Origin: Chaetoderma sp. LZ-2023a
Lineage: Eukaryota > Mollusca > Caudofoveata > Chaetodermatida > Chaetodermatidae
Direction of reading: 5' to 3'
Length of the DNA: 64,000 nucleotides
NCBI GenBank assembly: GCA_034401795.1
Contig: CM067370.1
Location: 64,630,439-64,694,438, forward strand
The notes under the pieces are model-generated. The model was not told the DNA's origin. It searched no databases and was given only the letters and a program-made list of their open reading frames with translations. The position numbers and the translations under genes were made by a program. Below, piece after piece: positions 23,650-35,244 of the stretch. Position 1 is the first letter of the stretch, and the number at the start of each line of letters is the position of its first letter.

Positions 23650-23960
23650 TCATTCATCGTCTTTGCGGTATAAACCGCAACATGTAGGCCATGGTTCTAT
23701 GCCAGAGCCGAAAAAGTAGCATATGTCAATACTTGGAAAATCGTCACAGATAGAAATGCGAACAGAATTGTCCAACACATATGTAAATAGTACGCCTTCT
23801 TTTTTGCGCGCACGTTTTATCGCATCTTCAAGATCAGGTATGATTTGTAACAACTGTTTAAATGCTACTATGCTGAGATATAAACCGCGTTTAGTAGGAT
23901 AACCATTAAAATGAAACTGCCGTAGATCAATGCACCACTTCTCGCCAAATGGGATCGTAC
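23650..23960 (-). CDS. PC4-like single-stranded DNA-binding domain protein
   Basis: The frame is open from above 23,930 down to 23,650. It shows EKWCIDLRQF, NGYPTKRGLYLS and FKQLLQIIPDLEDAIKRA. That is the signature of PC4/SUB1-type domains: a K..IDLR.f strand, a PT.kGi.L turn and the closing helix with LL..i...I. The domain binds single-stranded DNA and acts in transcription and replication. A further region up to about 23,650 (DNSVRISICDDFP) reads like another strand set. No ATG precedes the domain in frame nearby, so the 5' end may be broken. A PC4-like protein next to a protein-primed polymerase suggests an ssDNA-binding role during element replication (inference). Confidence 0.6.
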
Positions 23961-24083
23961 AAGCTTTCGCAAATTATCAAGAGTGCACCAAAATGCTGAG
24001 CACTTTAAATATTTAAAGCATGGATCAGATGCCATTATGGAGAATGTATAATCATAGCGTGAAACTACTGTATTTATAACTCG

Positions 24084-24317
24084 TTAGAGACAATAACGTA
24101 CAACCGCACATGTCTTGAACACCACCTGGCGAACAATACCGTACACACAATGATGTACAGAAATGTCCTCAATAAATGTCATACAGAGCCCTACGTCTGA
24201 TACAATGGAGTACATAGATGCGCCTAATTTGAATGTATGGCATAAGTTTGTTTGATCAATAACGAACATATACACGCGGGACGAACAATGGCACGCTGTC
24301 TGTTGCTCTACGTGCAC
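24084..24317 (-). CDS. Small unrecognised ORF of element 1 (77 aa)
   Basis: Open from ATG 24,317, on the same strand as its neighbours, between PC4-like and polymerase genes. Rich in Cys and Val. I do not recognise it; it may be a remnant of a longer gene. Confidence 0.25.
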   Translation of the reverse strand: MHVEQQTACHCSSRVYMFVIDQTNLCHTFKLGASMYSIVSDVGLCMTFIEDISVHHCVYGIVRQVVFKTCAVVRYCL

Positions 24318-24595
24318 TTTATGAGCAATAATGCTGACTACCGACTTTTAACCATTACATGACTGTGAACCACATTACACTAAAGTCAATGTGTATTATC
24401 GCTGGATAAGCAAAATATTTTGAAAACTATCTGTCTGTAAGTTCATGCTGTGTTAACCTGACATCAACTTTCAGTCAAAATACTTTTGTGGGTGCGGTAA
24501 TATAAGACCTGAAATATGATGTGAGTGATAACTAAGCATACGTATGGTTATGAATGAGAAAGAAAACAATTAATGTAACTTCGCAACAATAATAC

Positions 24596-24778
24596 TCATA
24601 ACCAATATACTATGTCTATCCCATATTCAGTTAATAAATCCTTTCTAATTTGAGACATGAGTAAAATTCTTCCCGCATTAATTATACCATCTCTTAAAGC
24701 GAACCGCATGCTCCTCATAAACAATGCACGCATCTTATCCTTATCAGCGTTACACAGACTAGTGACATGCACTATCAT
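24596..24778 (-). CDS. Small unrecognised ORF of element 1 (60 aa)
   Basis: From ATG 24,778, just downstream of the polymerase remnant, same strand. Basic, with DKMRALFMRSMRFALRDG. It is ambiguous whether this is a separate gene or a shifted piece of the polymerase C-terminus. Confidence 0.3.
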   Translation of the reverse strand: MIVHVTSLCNADKDKMRALFMRSMRFALRDGIINAGRILLMSQIRKDLLTEYGIDIVYWL

Positions 24779-24983
24779 AGTGCGGGTAGCGAGTGCGGCT
24801 TTGGCATCTATTGATAACCCTGATATTGTTTATGAACTGACTGATAAAGTACAATGTTATTATTTATATTTATACTATGCTAGTGTAACCATATGGTACT
24901 GAAGATAAATCGCCCAGTTTCAAAATTCGTTTTTTGAAGACGGGTTTGAAGATCGTACTACTATTGACTGAAAGAATTCTGAA

Positions 24984-27321
24984 TTAAGACGTGCATGTGA
25001 TATTAGATGGGTAGATTAGTAGTACGCTATTACTATCCATAATTTCACCATCGTTTATAATTTGTTCGATGGATTTTTTCATTGTATCAAAATTAACTTG
25101 TTTTGATTGTTCAGTACCCAGCGTTAAACCTTTAACCTTCGATATCTGTTTAACAATCGATGGATCATCACGACGCTTCATTTCAAAGCTATAGTATGTT
25201 GGACCAAGTGCCCAAAAAATTGTTATCTCATAGTCGGAGGGGATTTCACTTGTCCAAGAACGTAGATACCCACTTCGATCTGGTCGGCTCACCTTCACGG
25301 GTACTAAATACCACTGAATCCATATTATGATACATGACATGTCATCCGAGTAAAGACAAGACTTCATACAGTTTTATTCGACCATAAGCTGTCATGAAAG
25401 ATGCAAGAATACAGTTGGTATTTAATGGAGACTCGACGTACCCATCATTGACTGAATAGGAGGCCAATAGAAGACTATTGTTCATGAATGTAATGGAACG
25501 TACAGTTTTACTTTTATCATTCAGAATGGAGAGAAAGCATTTAGGTGTTGATATCATGCTACTCTTAGTATGATCACGAAGAGAAAATCATCCCCACAAA
25601 ATATTCAAACAGGATTTAGCAACAAAGCGCAAACACAGGTTATTCAATATTTTTGATGGGTCGAGCTGTATTCCTTCATGTTTATAATAGTTAGCCACAT
25701 AATTCGCCTTTTCGCTCTCACTACTGACACAATCAGGATAACCGCTATTTTCCTGTTTAATTTTCAAAAATTGGTTGATGTATTCTGAAAATAACCCATC
25801 GTCCCCATTCTGCTCATATTGCGATGACGCATGATAATACCAAACTTCATACATATTTTTAATGACATAACCGCAGCGTATAGACAGCTGCTGTAATTCT
25901 GGAGTAGTCCATGTTCCGCATAAACTGCACTGTTCTTCCGTATGTCTGCATATGGAAGAATGTTCATTTTTTGCGCATTCGGCGCATAGTACAAACATAA
26001 GACATGAATTTATTATAGCAGGTAGCACGGGAAAGTATAAATCGTGAGGTGGAAGGAATTTGCATTTAATAAGACCGAAGAAGTCATGCACCGTCTTATC
26101 ACTCCAGTCATCGCCTCTTAGTACCGATTATGGCCCTTCTGGAAAATGACATTGTTTCATCACTGCCGGATACATGGAAATGTGGTCTAAATATTCGAGC
26201 TTGGTATGCTCATCTGCTTCCATAAATAAACAAATTGCGGACGTACATCCACCGAAAAATCATTTAGTGCAGAGGAATCAGCGAATTGTTTCTTAAAGTC
26301 GCATTCCCACATAATTCTCATCGTATTCGCATTCATATTTTTTGGACAGACTATCTCCCTCTCGGGAAAGAGTATTACCTTACCTCAATATTGAGGTGTG
26401 TTGAGCTGATGAGGAAATGTCCCCTTACGAACAGGAAGATTAAAACCATCGCCCACCTTACACAATGAAAGAGGAATGAAGTTAATGGAATCGATAAAAT
26501 GTATATTGCCTATGTCAAATGAGAGAACTGCACGACCTCGCATGATACTATTTGTAGGTTTACGGTGTAGGTTAGCGGTTTTGCAAATGCATTGAAGGAG
26601 TAAAAGAGAAGCATAGGCATGAGTGTTGTGCACGATCACCACGTAGTCAGAGAAAACATATTTTCTATTGAATGTTTTGCAAGCTAGCGTAGCCTTAACA
26701 GCCAGCTAATGAACCGATCCACTGCGTCTGACCCGTGAAAGTGAACATATCTGTAAATCATGCCTCGATGACATGTAGAGCAATTGTCTTCGAGCGGTTT
26801 GTCGATGCACGCATCACAACATACGTTAGCTACCACGAGATTAATTTTATGCTCTGCAAGAATAGTAGTATTGCTACTGTCGATAGGCGATACATATGTC
26901 TCTGTATCGTAAATAATGTATTTCTGCTTTATCAACGGATCCCACAGACGACATACACGGGAATACATCTACTCCATAATTATAAAAATGATCCGGATAA
27001 TTGAATACTGGCGCATCGGTATTCGTAATAGTCAGTTCAGGAATAACTTCATGGTAATCAGGAACAAGTACAGAGTTGTCATCGCTATAATTTACATTAT
27101 GTAATGCAATGTCATTATGCTCATCAGATGCACACGTTGATGAATTGTAGCGTCGGGATGATAAAACATAGTATCCAAAAATGTAAGGTTATCATCATGT
27201 TCATCAGTTGACGAGGGTAGATCTACGTTTAATCCAGCGACATCAGAATCATGCATCTGTCGCAAAATCGCATTAACCGCATTTCACATTCGTTAACTGC
27301 GTAACTTAAATTAGCAGCCAT
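24984..27321 (-). pseudogene. Protein-primed family B DNA polymerase (Polinton POLB), broken
   Basis: A likely start is ATG near 27,321 (MAANLSYAVNE). From about 27,000 the conserved blocks appear in order: YIIYDTET (exonuclease I); HNTHAYASLLLL (exonuclease II, where the usual catalytic Asp is Ala); DSINFIPLSL and RKGTFPHQLN; DFFGLIKCKFLPP and DLYFPVLP; EQCSLCGTWTTPEL; FLKIKQENSGYP; then the palm with NCILASFMTAYGRIKLYEV and LYSDDMSCIII. In the last the YxDTDS metal-binding motif has lost its order. At least six frame changes or stops separate the blocks. Such enzymes replicate linear DNA from a terminal protein primer. The copy is dead. Confidence 0.85.
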
Positions 27322-27555
27322 TTTGTAAGGAAATAATGCAAAATGTCTTTAGCGCACACTTATTTACTTCTCGTTAATAAAATATTTTTTAAATTATTCT
27401 TTTAAAATCTAAACTCAATACGTAAATATTAATAAAGTTAAAAGAACGAATATTAAACTTCGGAGAACTAACAATTAACAGGCGAATAAAGGTGCGTTCT
27501 ATTTAAATACGCTCACACGCAGAGAAAAAATATGCACAAGGCAGAGTTTGGCCGC

Positions 27556-27847
27556 GCTAGCATACCCCATCCCTCCTCCCCCTCCTCCTCCTCCTCATCT
27601 ATCCACCTCGATTATGCGACCACCTCTACCCCCTATATTTTACCCCACTATACCACGGTAGCTAACAACGGGGTGGGGGTGTAGGGGGGGGAGGGTGGGG
27701 GCGCAGTTAGTTCAAAACGTAAAATACCAAACTTTTAGGGGTTAAAATTATAATTTTTAGCACATCAACCTGCATACGTACAACATTTACAAGCCACGCC
27801 CCAACAACCACACCATTCGTCAAGATTCTAACGCTGTATGCCATTGT
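27556..27847 (-). repeat. Right terminal inverted repeat of element 1
   Basis: Reverse complement of the left repeat at 15,425-15,733. It runs from GCTAGCATACC to ATTCTAACGCTGTATGCCAT and CATTGT at 27,843-27,847. G-rich expansions near 27,680 set it apart from the left copy. Positions 27,322-27,555 are AT-rich subterminal sequence; 27,848-28,279 hold nothing recognisable. Confidence 0.85.
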
Positions 27848-28279
27848 CATTAATTACATATATACTATTGGTAGCATGGGTAGCATGACCGGATAAATCC
27901 ATGTCTCTATGTGATATAATTCAGACATACGGTGCCTTGGCATAAAATACATACATTCTACACACTGGTTTGACTCGCACATGTTCAATTCGTGACTCCA
28001 TCTGATGATCCTCAAATATACATGACCTGCCATGGAGTGGGTAGGTAGCACGCTGTGTGAATACTGAATTATCACAATTCCATTATACCACATAACTACA
28101 TATTCCAGAACATGTTTTTCTTAAAACATTCAACATTGAAATTATGTTATCATTAGGGCCTGATATCCGAATACGAGGTGGTTTAATGTTCTAAATAAAA
28201 CTACATCTTATAATTTCGATAAACATTTAAAATCTGAATAAAAGCACTAGCCTTAAGATACTGTGATAATTAGACTTAC

Positions 28280-28423
28280 TGAGTGGCTCATCTGGCGTCC
28301 CAAGGCACGTACATTTTGTAACATTAAACACCATACCCAAGTTACATGCCCGGTCCTCAGCATCAAGGTCGCGGAGATCAAAGTAGTAACGAGGATCATC
28401 ACGTACACCATGGTTACAAAGTG
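28280..28423 (-). CDS. Exon: Cys-rich segment before the laminin-G-like domain
   Basis: A 144-bp exon with acceptor TTAG ending at 28,424 and donor GTAAGT beginning at 28,279. The translation includes LCNHGVRDD, a charged stretch, RACNLGMVFNV and KCTCLG. A segment of this shape (C...R...RAC..G..FN...C.C) sits between the Cys-rich modules and the laminin-G-like domain in related molluscan proteins, as I remember them. Two bases complete the codon from exon 32,507 and one is left for exon 12,441. Element 1 fills the following intron. Confidence 0.8.
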
Positions 28424-28659
28424 CTAAAAATAATAATCATAAACATACTAAAATACTAATAACAATGCCAATAATATATATGTATATGAGGACCACGCTA
28501 ACAAAGTAAATGTTAAGACATCAAGTACTATATCTCCAGTTAAGCTTTAACAGCAAACAGTTCATTAGAAAACTGCTTTAAAATGTAAACGTGAAAAAGC
28601 AAATTGGTTATAGATATATATTTTAGCCCAGTACAATTAAATCCCACGAGGTAAAAACA

Positions 28660-28828
28660 CTATTAGGTGGACCGCTAGAGAGCTAGCCATTAAGTGGGCC
28701 ACTATAAAGATAGCCATTAAGTGGACCACTATAAAGAAATCCATTAAGTGGATCACTATGAAGATAGCCATTAAGTGGACTGCTTTAGAGATAGTCATTA
28801 AGTGGACCGATATAAAGATAGTTTGTTT
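28660..28828 (+). repeat. 27-bp minisatellite
   Basis: About six copies of GCCATTAAGTGGACCACTAT then AAAGATA, degenerating at both ends. The rest of 28,424-29,178 is AT-rich intron with no other feature. Confidence 0.8.
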
Positions 28829-29178
28829 ACCGATACATTCCCTTAAAAGGGATTATGACCTGATCGGACTCGGTAAACTTACAGCTTCTTTTTAAAGCAT
28901 TATGTTATATTCTTAAAAAAATTATCACACCTATAAAATAGGTGGATGTCTTATTTTATAGGTGGACATGCATTTAGAAATTTATATGATTACTGTATTC
29001 TGCGGCTGTAGTAGTAGAAACATACTACAGCTGCAATCAATCCTTCTTCGCTTTTGCCCACTGTGTCTTGTCCTCAGCCGAAATCCTTAGCTTCCTCAGG
29101 GCCATTATTGCCTTGAGTGTACCGAGTCCTGCTTTCTGGAGGTCACCTCATAGCACGCTTAAACATGAGCTATCTTTG

Positions 29179-31761
29179 CTAGGCGACTTTTACAGACGGC
29201 GGCGACGTATTACACTTCTTGTATAGTGCATCATTGGAAATTATGCTGTGTGGCCATCGGTGTCCAGTGATGGTGCGCATGTGTTTGCGGTTGCATGCAT
29301 CTAGTAGTTTGTCTAGAGCTGTCTTTGGAGCTGCCCAGCTGTTACAGTTATACAGCATCAAGTATACACATGTTGCATTGTATAAACGTAGTCTTTTTAT
29401 CAAGGTCATCTTTGATCTACGAATCAGTAGCTTACAGAAAGACTGGAAAGCTATGTTCCCCATGACGCAGCGTGCAGCAATTAATACTGTTCTCCTACAT
29501 ATACCTATCTACAAATTATGAAACTAAAGAAAATGATGGTCCACTTCGTGGTGGCGAACCATGGAGGAAAAGTAAAATCCTTGGCTCACTGCTTTGCATT
29601 ACTGCTGAATTTTACTTTTCCTCCATGGTTCACTGCCACGAAGTGGATCATCATTTTCTTTAGTTTCAAAATTTGTAGATAGGTATATGTGGGAGAACAG
29701 GGTTTTGGATTCATTCATAAAGAGATTATCAATTTTATAGTTTTTTGAGGATATTGGGAGAAGTTCGTCAAGGGGTTTCCTTTCCTCGTCTGTGAAGTCC
29801 ATGGCATATTTCATCTCTAGCGGCATACCCAGGATTGACACTGGTGGGTTTGGTCTTATGGAACTTTCCCACATGGATTTCAATGCCGCAGCAAGCTAAC
29901 ACGTGAAAAACACAGGAGACAGACCACCCCCCACCCCCACTGGGAAGCCGATTGATGTCTCAAACTCTACAGACTTCACTGACTTTACTCGTACTCTCAG
30001 CCTGGTGTCTGCAAGCAGTAGTCTCACTTGTTGTAGCTCATCCTAATGCCCATTTTGTTGAAGTTCCAGTGTTTGGACATGACTACCGACACAAGCATGC
30101 GTTGAGCCAATACAATGTATGCACAGCTGCGTCCACGTTTGAAGCCACGTTGACATGATCCGGTGAAGTCATCGATCTTGTCTCAGATATGGCATAGAGT
30201 AACATTGGTAAGGATTTTCCGTATGTTGTTAAGGAGCACAATGGGCCGCAGATTGGCTGGGGGAGTGGGGCAGGTGACTTCTTGGGCGTGGGTAGTGCGA
30301 TAAGGGTGCCTTGGTCTACAGCTTCGATGGGAAGGTGGTATATAAAAGCTGAATTGATTAGGTGTGTGATCTGTTTTGAGATAATGTCACGTGCATATTT
30401 GAATAGTTCGTTGCTCTTGACATCAGGTACATATGCACGTACATCTTTCAGGTCTTTAAGTACCTCTATCATCTTCTGCTGTTTTAATTGGTCTTAGTAA
30501 TGACCTGGGATTTCCTGAGAACGGGTGCAAGAGGCTCAGCATCTTGGTCAGTGAACTGTTCCTTGAACCATTCTCGAGTCGCTTCGGCTTTGCACTGGCC
30601 AGGCCCGATAAAGTGTCCTTCAGAGTTATATACAGTGACTGGTAGTGTGTAGACAGTAACTCTTAGGGCTCAGGCTGACCGAAACATTTTGTGACAGTCA
30701 TCCGTGGCAGTGATTTTATCTGCTTTTTGAATAGCTAGATCTTTTATGCATTTGCTAATGTGGTGCAGAATGTTATTGCACTCCCAGCGTAGTTTGGTGC
30801 GGTCTTCACCAATGGATGGGCAGCCATAATGCTTTCTGCTCTGCTGACAGTTTTACCATTAGAGGGTCGTCAGTATACCCAGTTCTGTTCTTTTTCAGAA
30901 CACCTATGGTGCTGGTAGCTGATGATTCCAAAGATTCCATTATTTTGTTTAGGGTTTCGTTTGGATCGGAGATGACGTCGATGTTAGCTTTCTGCTCGAT
31001 GAGGGCCTTTTTGTATGACATTTGAGTGTCAGTGTCGCTGATGAGCTTGGGTAGGTTGTAGGTGAATCTGTCCTCTTGCCTGGTATGGTCTTTATAAATT
31101 AGGTAGAGATCGTTCATCTGAAGGCGTGTAATGACTGGCTTGTGGTCAGAATTGAGGTATGTGCTTCCATAGGAACGAGCATTCCGATGTAGGTGCTTTG
31201 CTTCTGTCTTGCATATTATGACGTCTATTTGGTTGAAGACAGCTGTTATAGCCTTAGAACCTTTTGGACTTTTGGAATCACAATGCGCCCAGTTTATGGC
31301 GTACTGTGACGGAATGGGTGTTTGAAAGCCATATTTGTGACAAATAGGCCATTGGAGCTAAGGAATTCCACCAATGCATCTCCATTGATGTTGCGTGTGC
31401 CCTCTCCATACGATCCCGTGCATAAGCCAACTCCTGAACCTTTGTCCGCAATTCCGAGTTTACCCAGCTTGGAGTTGAAATCTCAACACATGAGCAGTTG
31501 CCATCTAGCTGTGATTGTAATGGCGGAGCTGAGTTCTGCATAGAAGGAATCTAATATCGCTGGATTCTCTTAAGCTTTTTCGATAGTTGGGCCATATGCG
31601 TAGTCTATGCGACACTTAGTGGTGGTATGCTTTCGCGTAGGTATAGCCAAGTCGAGTAATGCAACGTGATCACTGACGTATCCAAAACTAATGACATGTC
31701 CAAGACCATTGGTGTAATTACGAAGCATAAACTCCCGGTATGTGTCGTGTTTTTGCTCCAT
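29179..31761 (-). pseudogene. Non-LTR retrotransposon (LINE) with APE-type endonuclease and RT, degenerate
   Basis: On the minus strand, from high to low coordinate: an apurinic-type endonuclease region at 31,545-31,260 (a DFNSKLGK-like block, then NGDALVEFLSSNGLFVTN in another frame); a linker with DLYLIYKDHTRQ at 31,117-30,806; a reverse-transcriptase block around 30,472-30,083 with DQGTLIALPTPKK; then the C-terminal part with RLYNATCVYLMLYNCNSWAA and RKHMRTITGHRWPHSI near 29,400-29,250. The order fits a CR1/Jockey-like LINE. Every block is separated by frame changes or stops. It sits in an intron of the chitin-binding gene, in the same orientation. Confidence 0.7.
29490..29697. repeat. Fold-back inside the LINE
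   Basis: About 89-bp arms (29,490-29,578 and 29,609-29,697) are inverted copies with around nine in ten bases matching, around a 30-bp loop. Arm motifs are ACTAAAGAAAATGATG and CCATGGAGGAAAAGTAAAAT. Part of the LINE C-terminal coding sequence is thus present twice, in opposite directions. Confidence 0.8.
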
Positions 31762-31787
31762 GAGTACTAACTGGCCTGTCTGTAGTT

Positions 31788-31908
<121 letters not shown>

Positions 31909-32039
31909 TGAATGTAGCCGGGATTGTCATATCTAGTACAGCACTAGATGATACCAGGTTGAAAGACATCATGAATGGGCGACACATGATCGTTGAGGCC
32001 TGATAGGAAAGCACATAACAAGATAGTGCTATGGTATCT

Positions 32040-32272
32040 TGTACTTGCTTTATACATATTCGCACTCAGTAATCAAAACTATAATGCTTTCTAACCTGGA
32101 TATTCTCTGCCATTCGAAGGGCATAGCCAAATGGTGTCCATCGCTTTTGCAGCCATCGATGATTCGAGATGGCTCGCGAGTGCTTGCAATGACAAGCATT
32201 GGGCTTGTCCTTTAGGGTTCTTGGAGTGATCCAGCTATTACAGGTGCATAGCATTATAGAGACACATTGCAC
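32040..32272 (-). pseudogene. Second LINE C-terminal fragment
   Basis: The minus strand reads CVSIMLCTCNSWITPRTLKD, NACHCKHSRAISNHRW and later LRMAENIQ. This parallels the RLYNA...YNCNSW...RKH.RTI..HRW end of the LINE at 29,250-29,400. It is a separate, 5'-truncated copy of the same or a related family. Confidence 0.6.
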
Positions 32273-32506
32273 AAAGTGGTTGAAAGTACAATTTCATTTA
32301 GGCTTTATAGATGACATTTACACGTTCCTTTCACGACAGTAATTGTTGACATTGAAATGACTGACTAAATAAAGATTGTGTGTCTACATTTGGTATTCTT
32401 ACATCATTGAAAATTGCAGAGCTGGTTACAAGTAGGGTTTTAAAAACTACTATTTGTTTATAGTATACTGTTGAGTGTGGTATGGGAACTAGAATGTTTA
32501 TCTTAC

Positions 32507-32639
32507 GGTCAGGTGTTGGTTTCATGAATGGACACGGATCGTCGCAACGTGGCCCATTGGTGATACTTCTACACGCCTTCGTATTGTCATCCCAAATTTC
32601 ATTCAGAGGATCTGGACAGCAAAAAATCTTCTCAGTTCT
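32507..32639 (-). CDS. Exon: Cys-rich CC...DPCP segment of the chitin-binding protein
   Basis: A 133-bp exon in phase 0. The acceptor TTTTAG ends at 32,640 and the donor GTAAGA begins at 32,506. It encodes FCCPDP, an IWDDNTKAC stretch and RCDDPCPF. The motif resembles a Cys-rich module that follows peritrophin domains in molluscan proteins of this type; I know no formal name for it. One base is left over, and the next exon (28,423) completes it. The open frame continues past the donor to 32,331, but the sequence there no longer looks like the module, so I end the exon at the GTAAGA. Confidence 0.75.
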
Positions 32640-32669
32640 CTAAAATGAAGATTTACATAAGTTAATTTT

Positions 32670-32904
<235 letters not shown>

Positions 32905-33506
32905 TGTGTGTGGGACTAATTTCGGCGTGTAGTCGTCATGCACAATCAGATCTCTAGACATCACGGATGAGAGCAATGAGAATAGAGAATGGTGAGAGAA
33001 AGAGCAGAGGAAAATGAACACGTCCATGAAAATAATATGGTTGTCGCTAAAATGTTTTGTTATGTCATATAGTTGATGATGACGTCATCAATAAATCAGC
33101 ATCTATTATTATCAAGGCTGAATGTGAAGAAGTCAATTGACATTTTTAATAAGGTAAAATAAGCTTAAGGCAATGTACTAACTTTTGCTGGACGTCTAGA
33201 AAATAGTGATGGTGATATGAGCAGCATAAAATGTTGCTCTTGACTAGTTAAACAAAAACTCAGGCCATAGTAAAATCATTTACTTGGCCTGGTCCTTCTA
33301 TGTGACCAACCTGTCTTTTAGAAACAATACATTATCTTGTCCATGGGAAATATTTGTGATCAGGCGTGAGTGTGCAGGTAATATATGCTGTTGATTATTT
33401 TGAAACAATTATTTTAGTTTTCAACAGATTTTTTATTAAATTGTAGGTTTATCATAAGACATAACAGTCCTACACGATTGGCGGCCTTTTCGATTTCCGT
33501 GACGGA

Positions 33507-33763
33507 ACTAGTAGTAGTGTCGGAATTAAAATGATACCACCTCCCTCAACTGGCCGTCGTTCGGCGAACCGTGGCCTCCACCGCCCTCTCAATTCCCGAA
33601 CGGCGGCCAGTTGAGGGAGGTTGTATCATTTTAATTCCGACACTACTACTAGGCAAATGATACCACCGCTCTCTCAATCCTCGGAGCATAGGCTGCGGGG
33701 GCCACCACGGATCGCCGAAGGGCTGCCAGGGAGGTAGTATCATTCCAACACTACTACTACCAG
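33507..33763. mobile_element. Fold-back element family with AGTAGTAGTGTCGGAATT ends
   Basis: Positions 33,507-33,553 and 33,605-33,652 are inverted copies: AGTAGTAGTGTCGGAATTAA, then ATGATACCACCTCCCTCAAC, and its complement. They enclose about 50 bp. A more diverged half copy follows at 33,657-33,763, and another lies at 46,915-46,981. It abuts the left end of element 2. Confidence 0.7.
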
Positions 33764-33766
33764 GGC

Positions 33767-33819
33767 CTGAACGCCCATTTAGAGACAAACCTCCACAGTG
33801 ATATACACCACTGATCGCC
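33767..33819 (+). repeat. Left terminal repeat unit of element 2
   Basis: CTGAACGCCCATTTAGAGAC, then CTCCACAGTGATATACACCA and CTGATCGCC. It is the reverse complement of one unit of the right-end array (GGCGATCAGT..GGTGTATATC..CTGTCTCTAAATGGGCGTTC). Only one unit is present here, against about eight at the right. Confidence 0.7.
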
Positions 33820-34269
33820 ATCAACCACAGGGCCGGCCTCACTCTCTCTATACTATGTAGGCTCAGACAAACACGTAGTCTCTGCCAGAGTCGCATCGGC
33901 ATGACGGGACCACCCATATGGCTTCCATCTAACTTGACAACGCTCACCTGGGAGGAGGCTAAAGTGATTAGAATGTTAACCACGGCAGACTCTGGCATGT
34001 TCACATGTTACGCAGAGAATCTGGTGCTGAGCAGGGGTCTCCAGCAGACACCGCGGCCTACCCTCTCCACCCCATAGAAGTGGCAGACAGACTTTATCTC
34101 TTCACGTGGGTGAAAGCGGTCGTAAATGTTTCTCCGCAAGGGCTCTACCCAAGGATTGTACTGGGGTCATCCCGGAAGTGGGCCCACTTGGCATCCAATA
34201 TCATGGCAGTCTCAGCGCCCTGCGCCACTGCTGTAGACGCCAGCATGAGCAGTATGATGAGAATCTTGG

Positions 34270-35210
34270 CTATATATGAAGAGTTAAACTGAACAGAGTG
34301 AACCCCTCAAGAAATATCTGTGCCAGATCGAGCCTTGTTCCATCCGGATCGATAGTGATCTTCATCCCCTCAGGGGCAGGGGCTAACTGCTTCACTCTGC
34401 CGCTGGCTAAGAAACGTAGCTCTAGGACTATATGAGTCGTTTGCAGGCTAGTGAGTCCGACTTGCTGAAGCAGTTTAACAGCACCCTTAACTTTGGAGAC
34501 ATGTGACACACCATCTACCCGTAGGGTGCCCTCCTGGAGGATAACAGCTTCCTCTGGTCCATCGAATGGACGACACAGCAGGGGCTTTCCACCTGAAACC
34601 CCGATCCGATGACCCACCCTCGTCGGGGAGACACCTTCACCTATGTAGGTGAGGAAGGATGATCCCCGATTGTGGAGCTTTCGAACTGTCCCATCTTTTT
34701 CACAACAGCCTATATAGGGGCAACCATGTTTGCCAGTTAGCCCCAGGTCCAGCGCGGTACCACACTTCATTCTTCTCAAATGTGAACTGCAGGTTTTTTG
34801 CCAGGGTCAATAGCAGGCCATCATGGGCCATCGGCGGGGCACCACTCCAATAGGGTTTGACCAGATGAAAGCTAAGGTCGTCATTTAGGTTGTTGATGTC
34901 CGTCACCTCTGTATTCGAGAGCTCAATCAACGGCTCGAGGATGTACTTCCTCTTCGAGAAATCGTACCGAAACACGATCTTGTGGCCATCTATGTTGCGA
35001 CCCAGGCGCTCCTTCGACAAATCATTCGGGTATGTGAGCAGCTCCACCCCATCACCACCAATGGGGTGGAGGGAGAATGCCTTTGAGTTTGCTTCGTACT
35101 GTAGGGCGAATGACTTGCCATCGCTCTCTTACACCTTGGCAGCATTAACTGTGTACACATCTGCCATGTCAGAAAGACCAGTCGAGTGAGCAAATATGGG
35201 TTCCATAGCA
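34270..35210 (-). pseudogene. Unknown element-2 protein, about 270-300 aa, broken
   Basis: The minus strand from about 35,210 reads MEPIFAHSTG, meets an early stop near 35,125, then is open from 35,100 to 34,700. It carries NIDGHKIVFRYDFSKRKYIL, EPLIELSNTEVTDINNLNDD, WSGAPPMAHDGLLL and EVWYRAGPGANW. After a frame change it continues to 34,270 with RVGHRIGVSGGKPL and LRVDGVSHV. The regular strand-like pattern suggests an all-beta structural protein. I recall relatives in other invertebrate genomes but no function. It points away from the plus-strand gene starting at 35,245. Confidence 0.5.
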
Positions 35211-35244
35211 TGCTATAGGAGGGGTTTAAACAGGACATATAATC

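Larger units (their letters stand above)
15425..27847 (-). mobile_element. Polinton/adintovirus-like element 1, degraded, 12.4 kb
   Basis: The terminal inverted repeats (15,425-15,733 and 27,556-27,847) enclose minus-strand genes for protein-primed DNA polymerase B, a PC4-like protein, unknown proteins, a capsid-like protein and an adenovirus-type protease. That is the core gene set of Polintons (Mavericks) and of the related virus-like adintoviruses. No integrase, packaging ATPase or penton-type gene could be recognised, and all core genes carry stops or frameshifts. At 12.4 kb it is shorter than the usual 15-20 kb. It lies inside one intron of the chitin-binding gene. Confidence 0.85.

Noticed and set aside
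33546..34004. 152-residue minus-strand frame at the left end of element 2
   Set aside because: It runs through the fold-back repeats and terminal repeat, so coding is unlikely.
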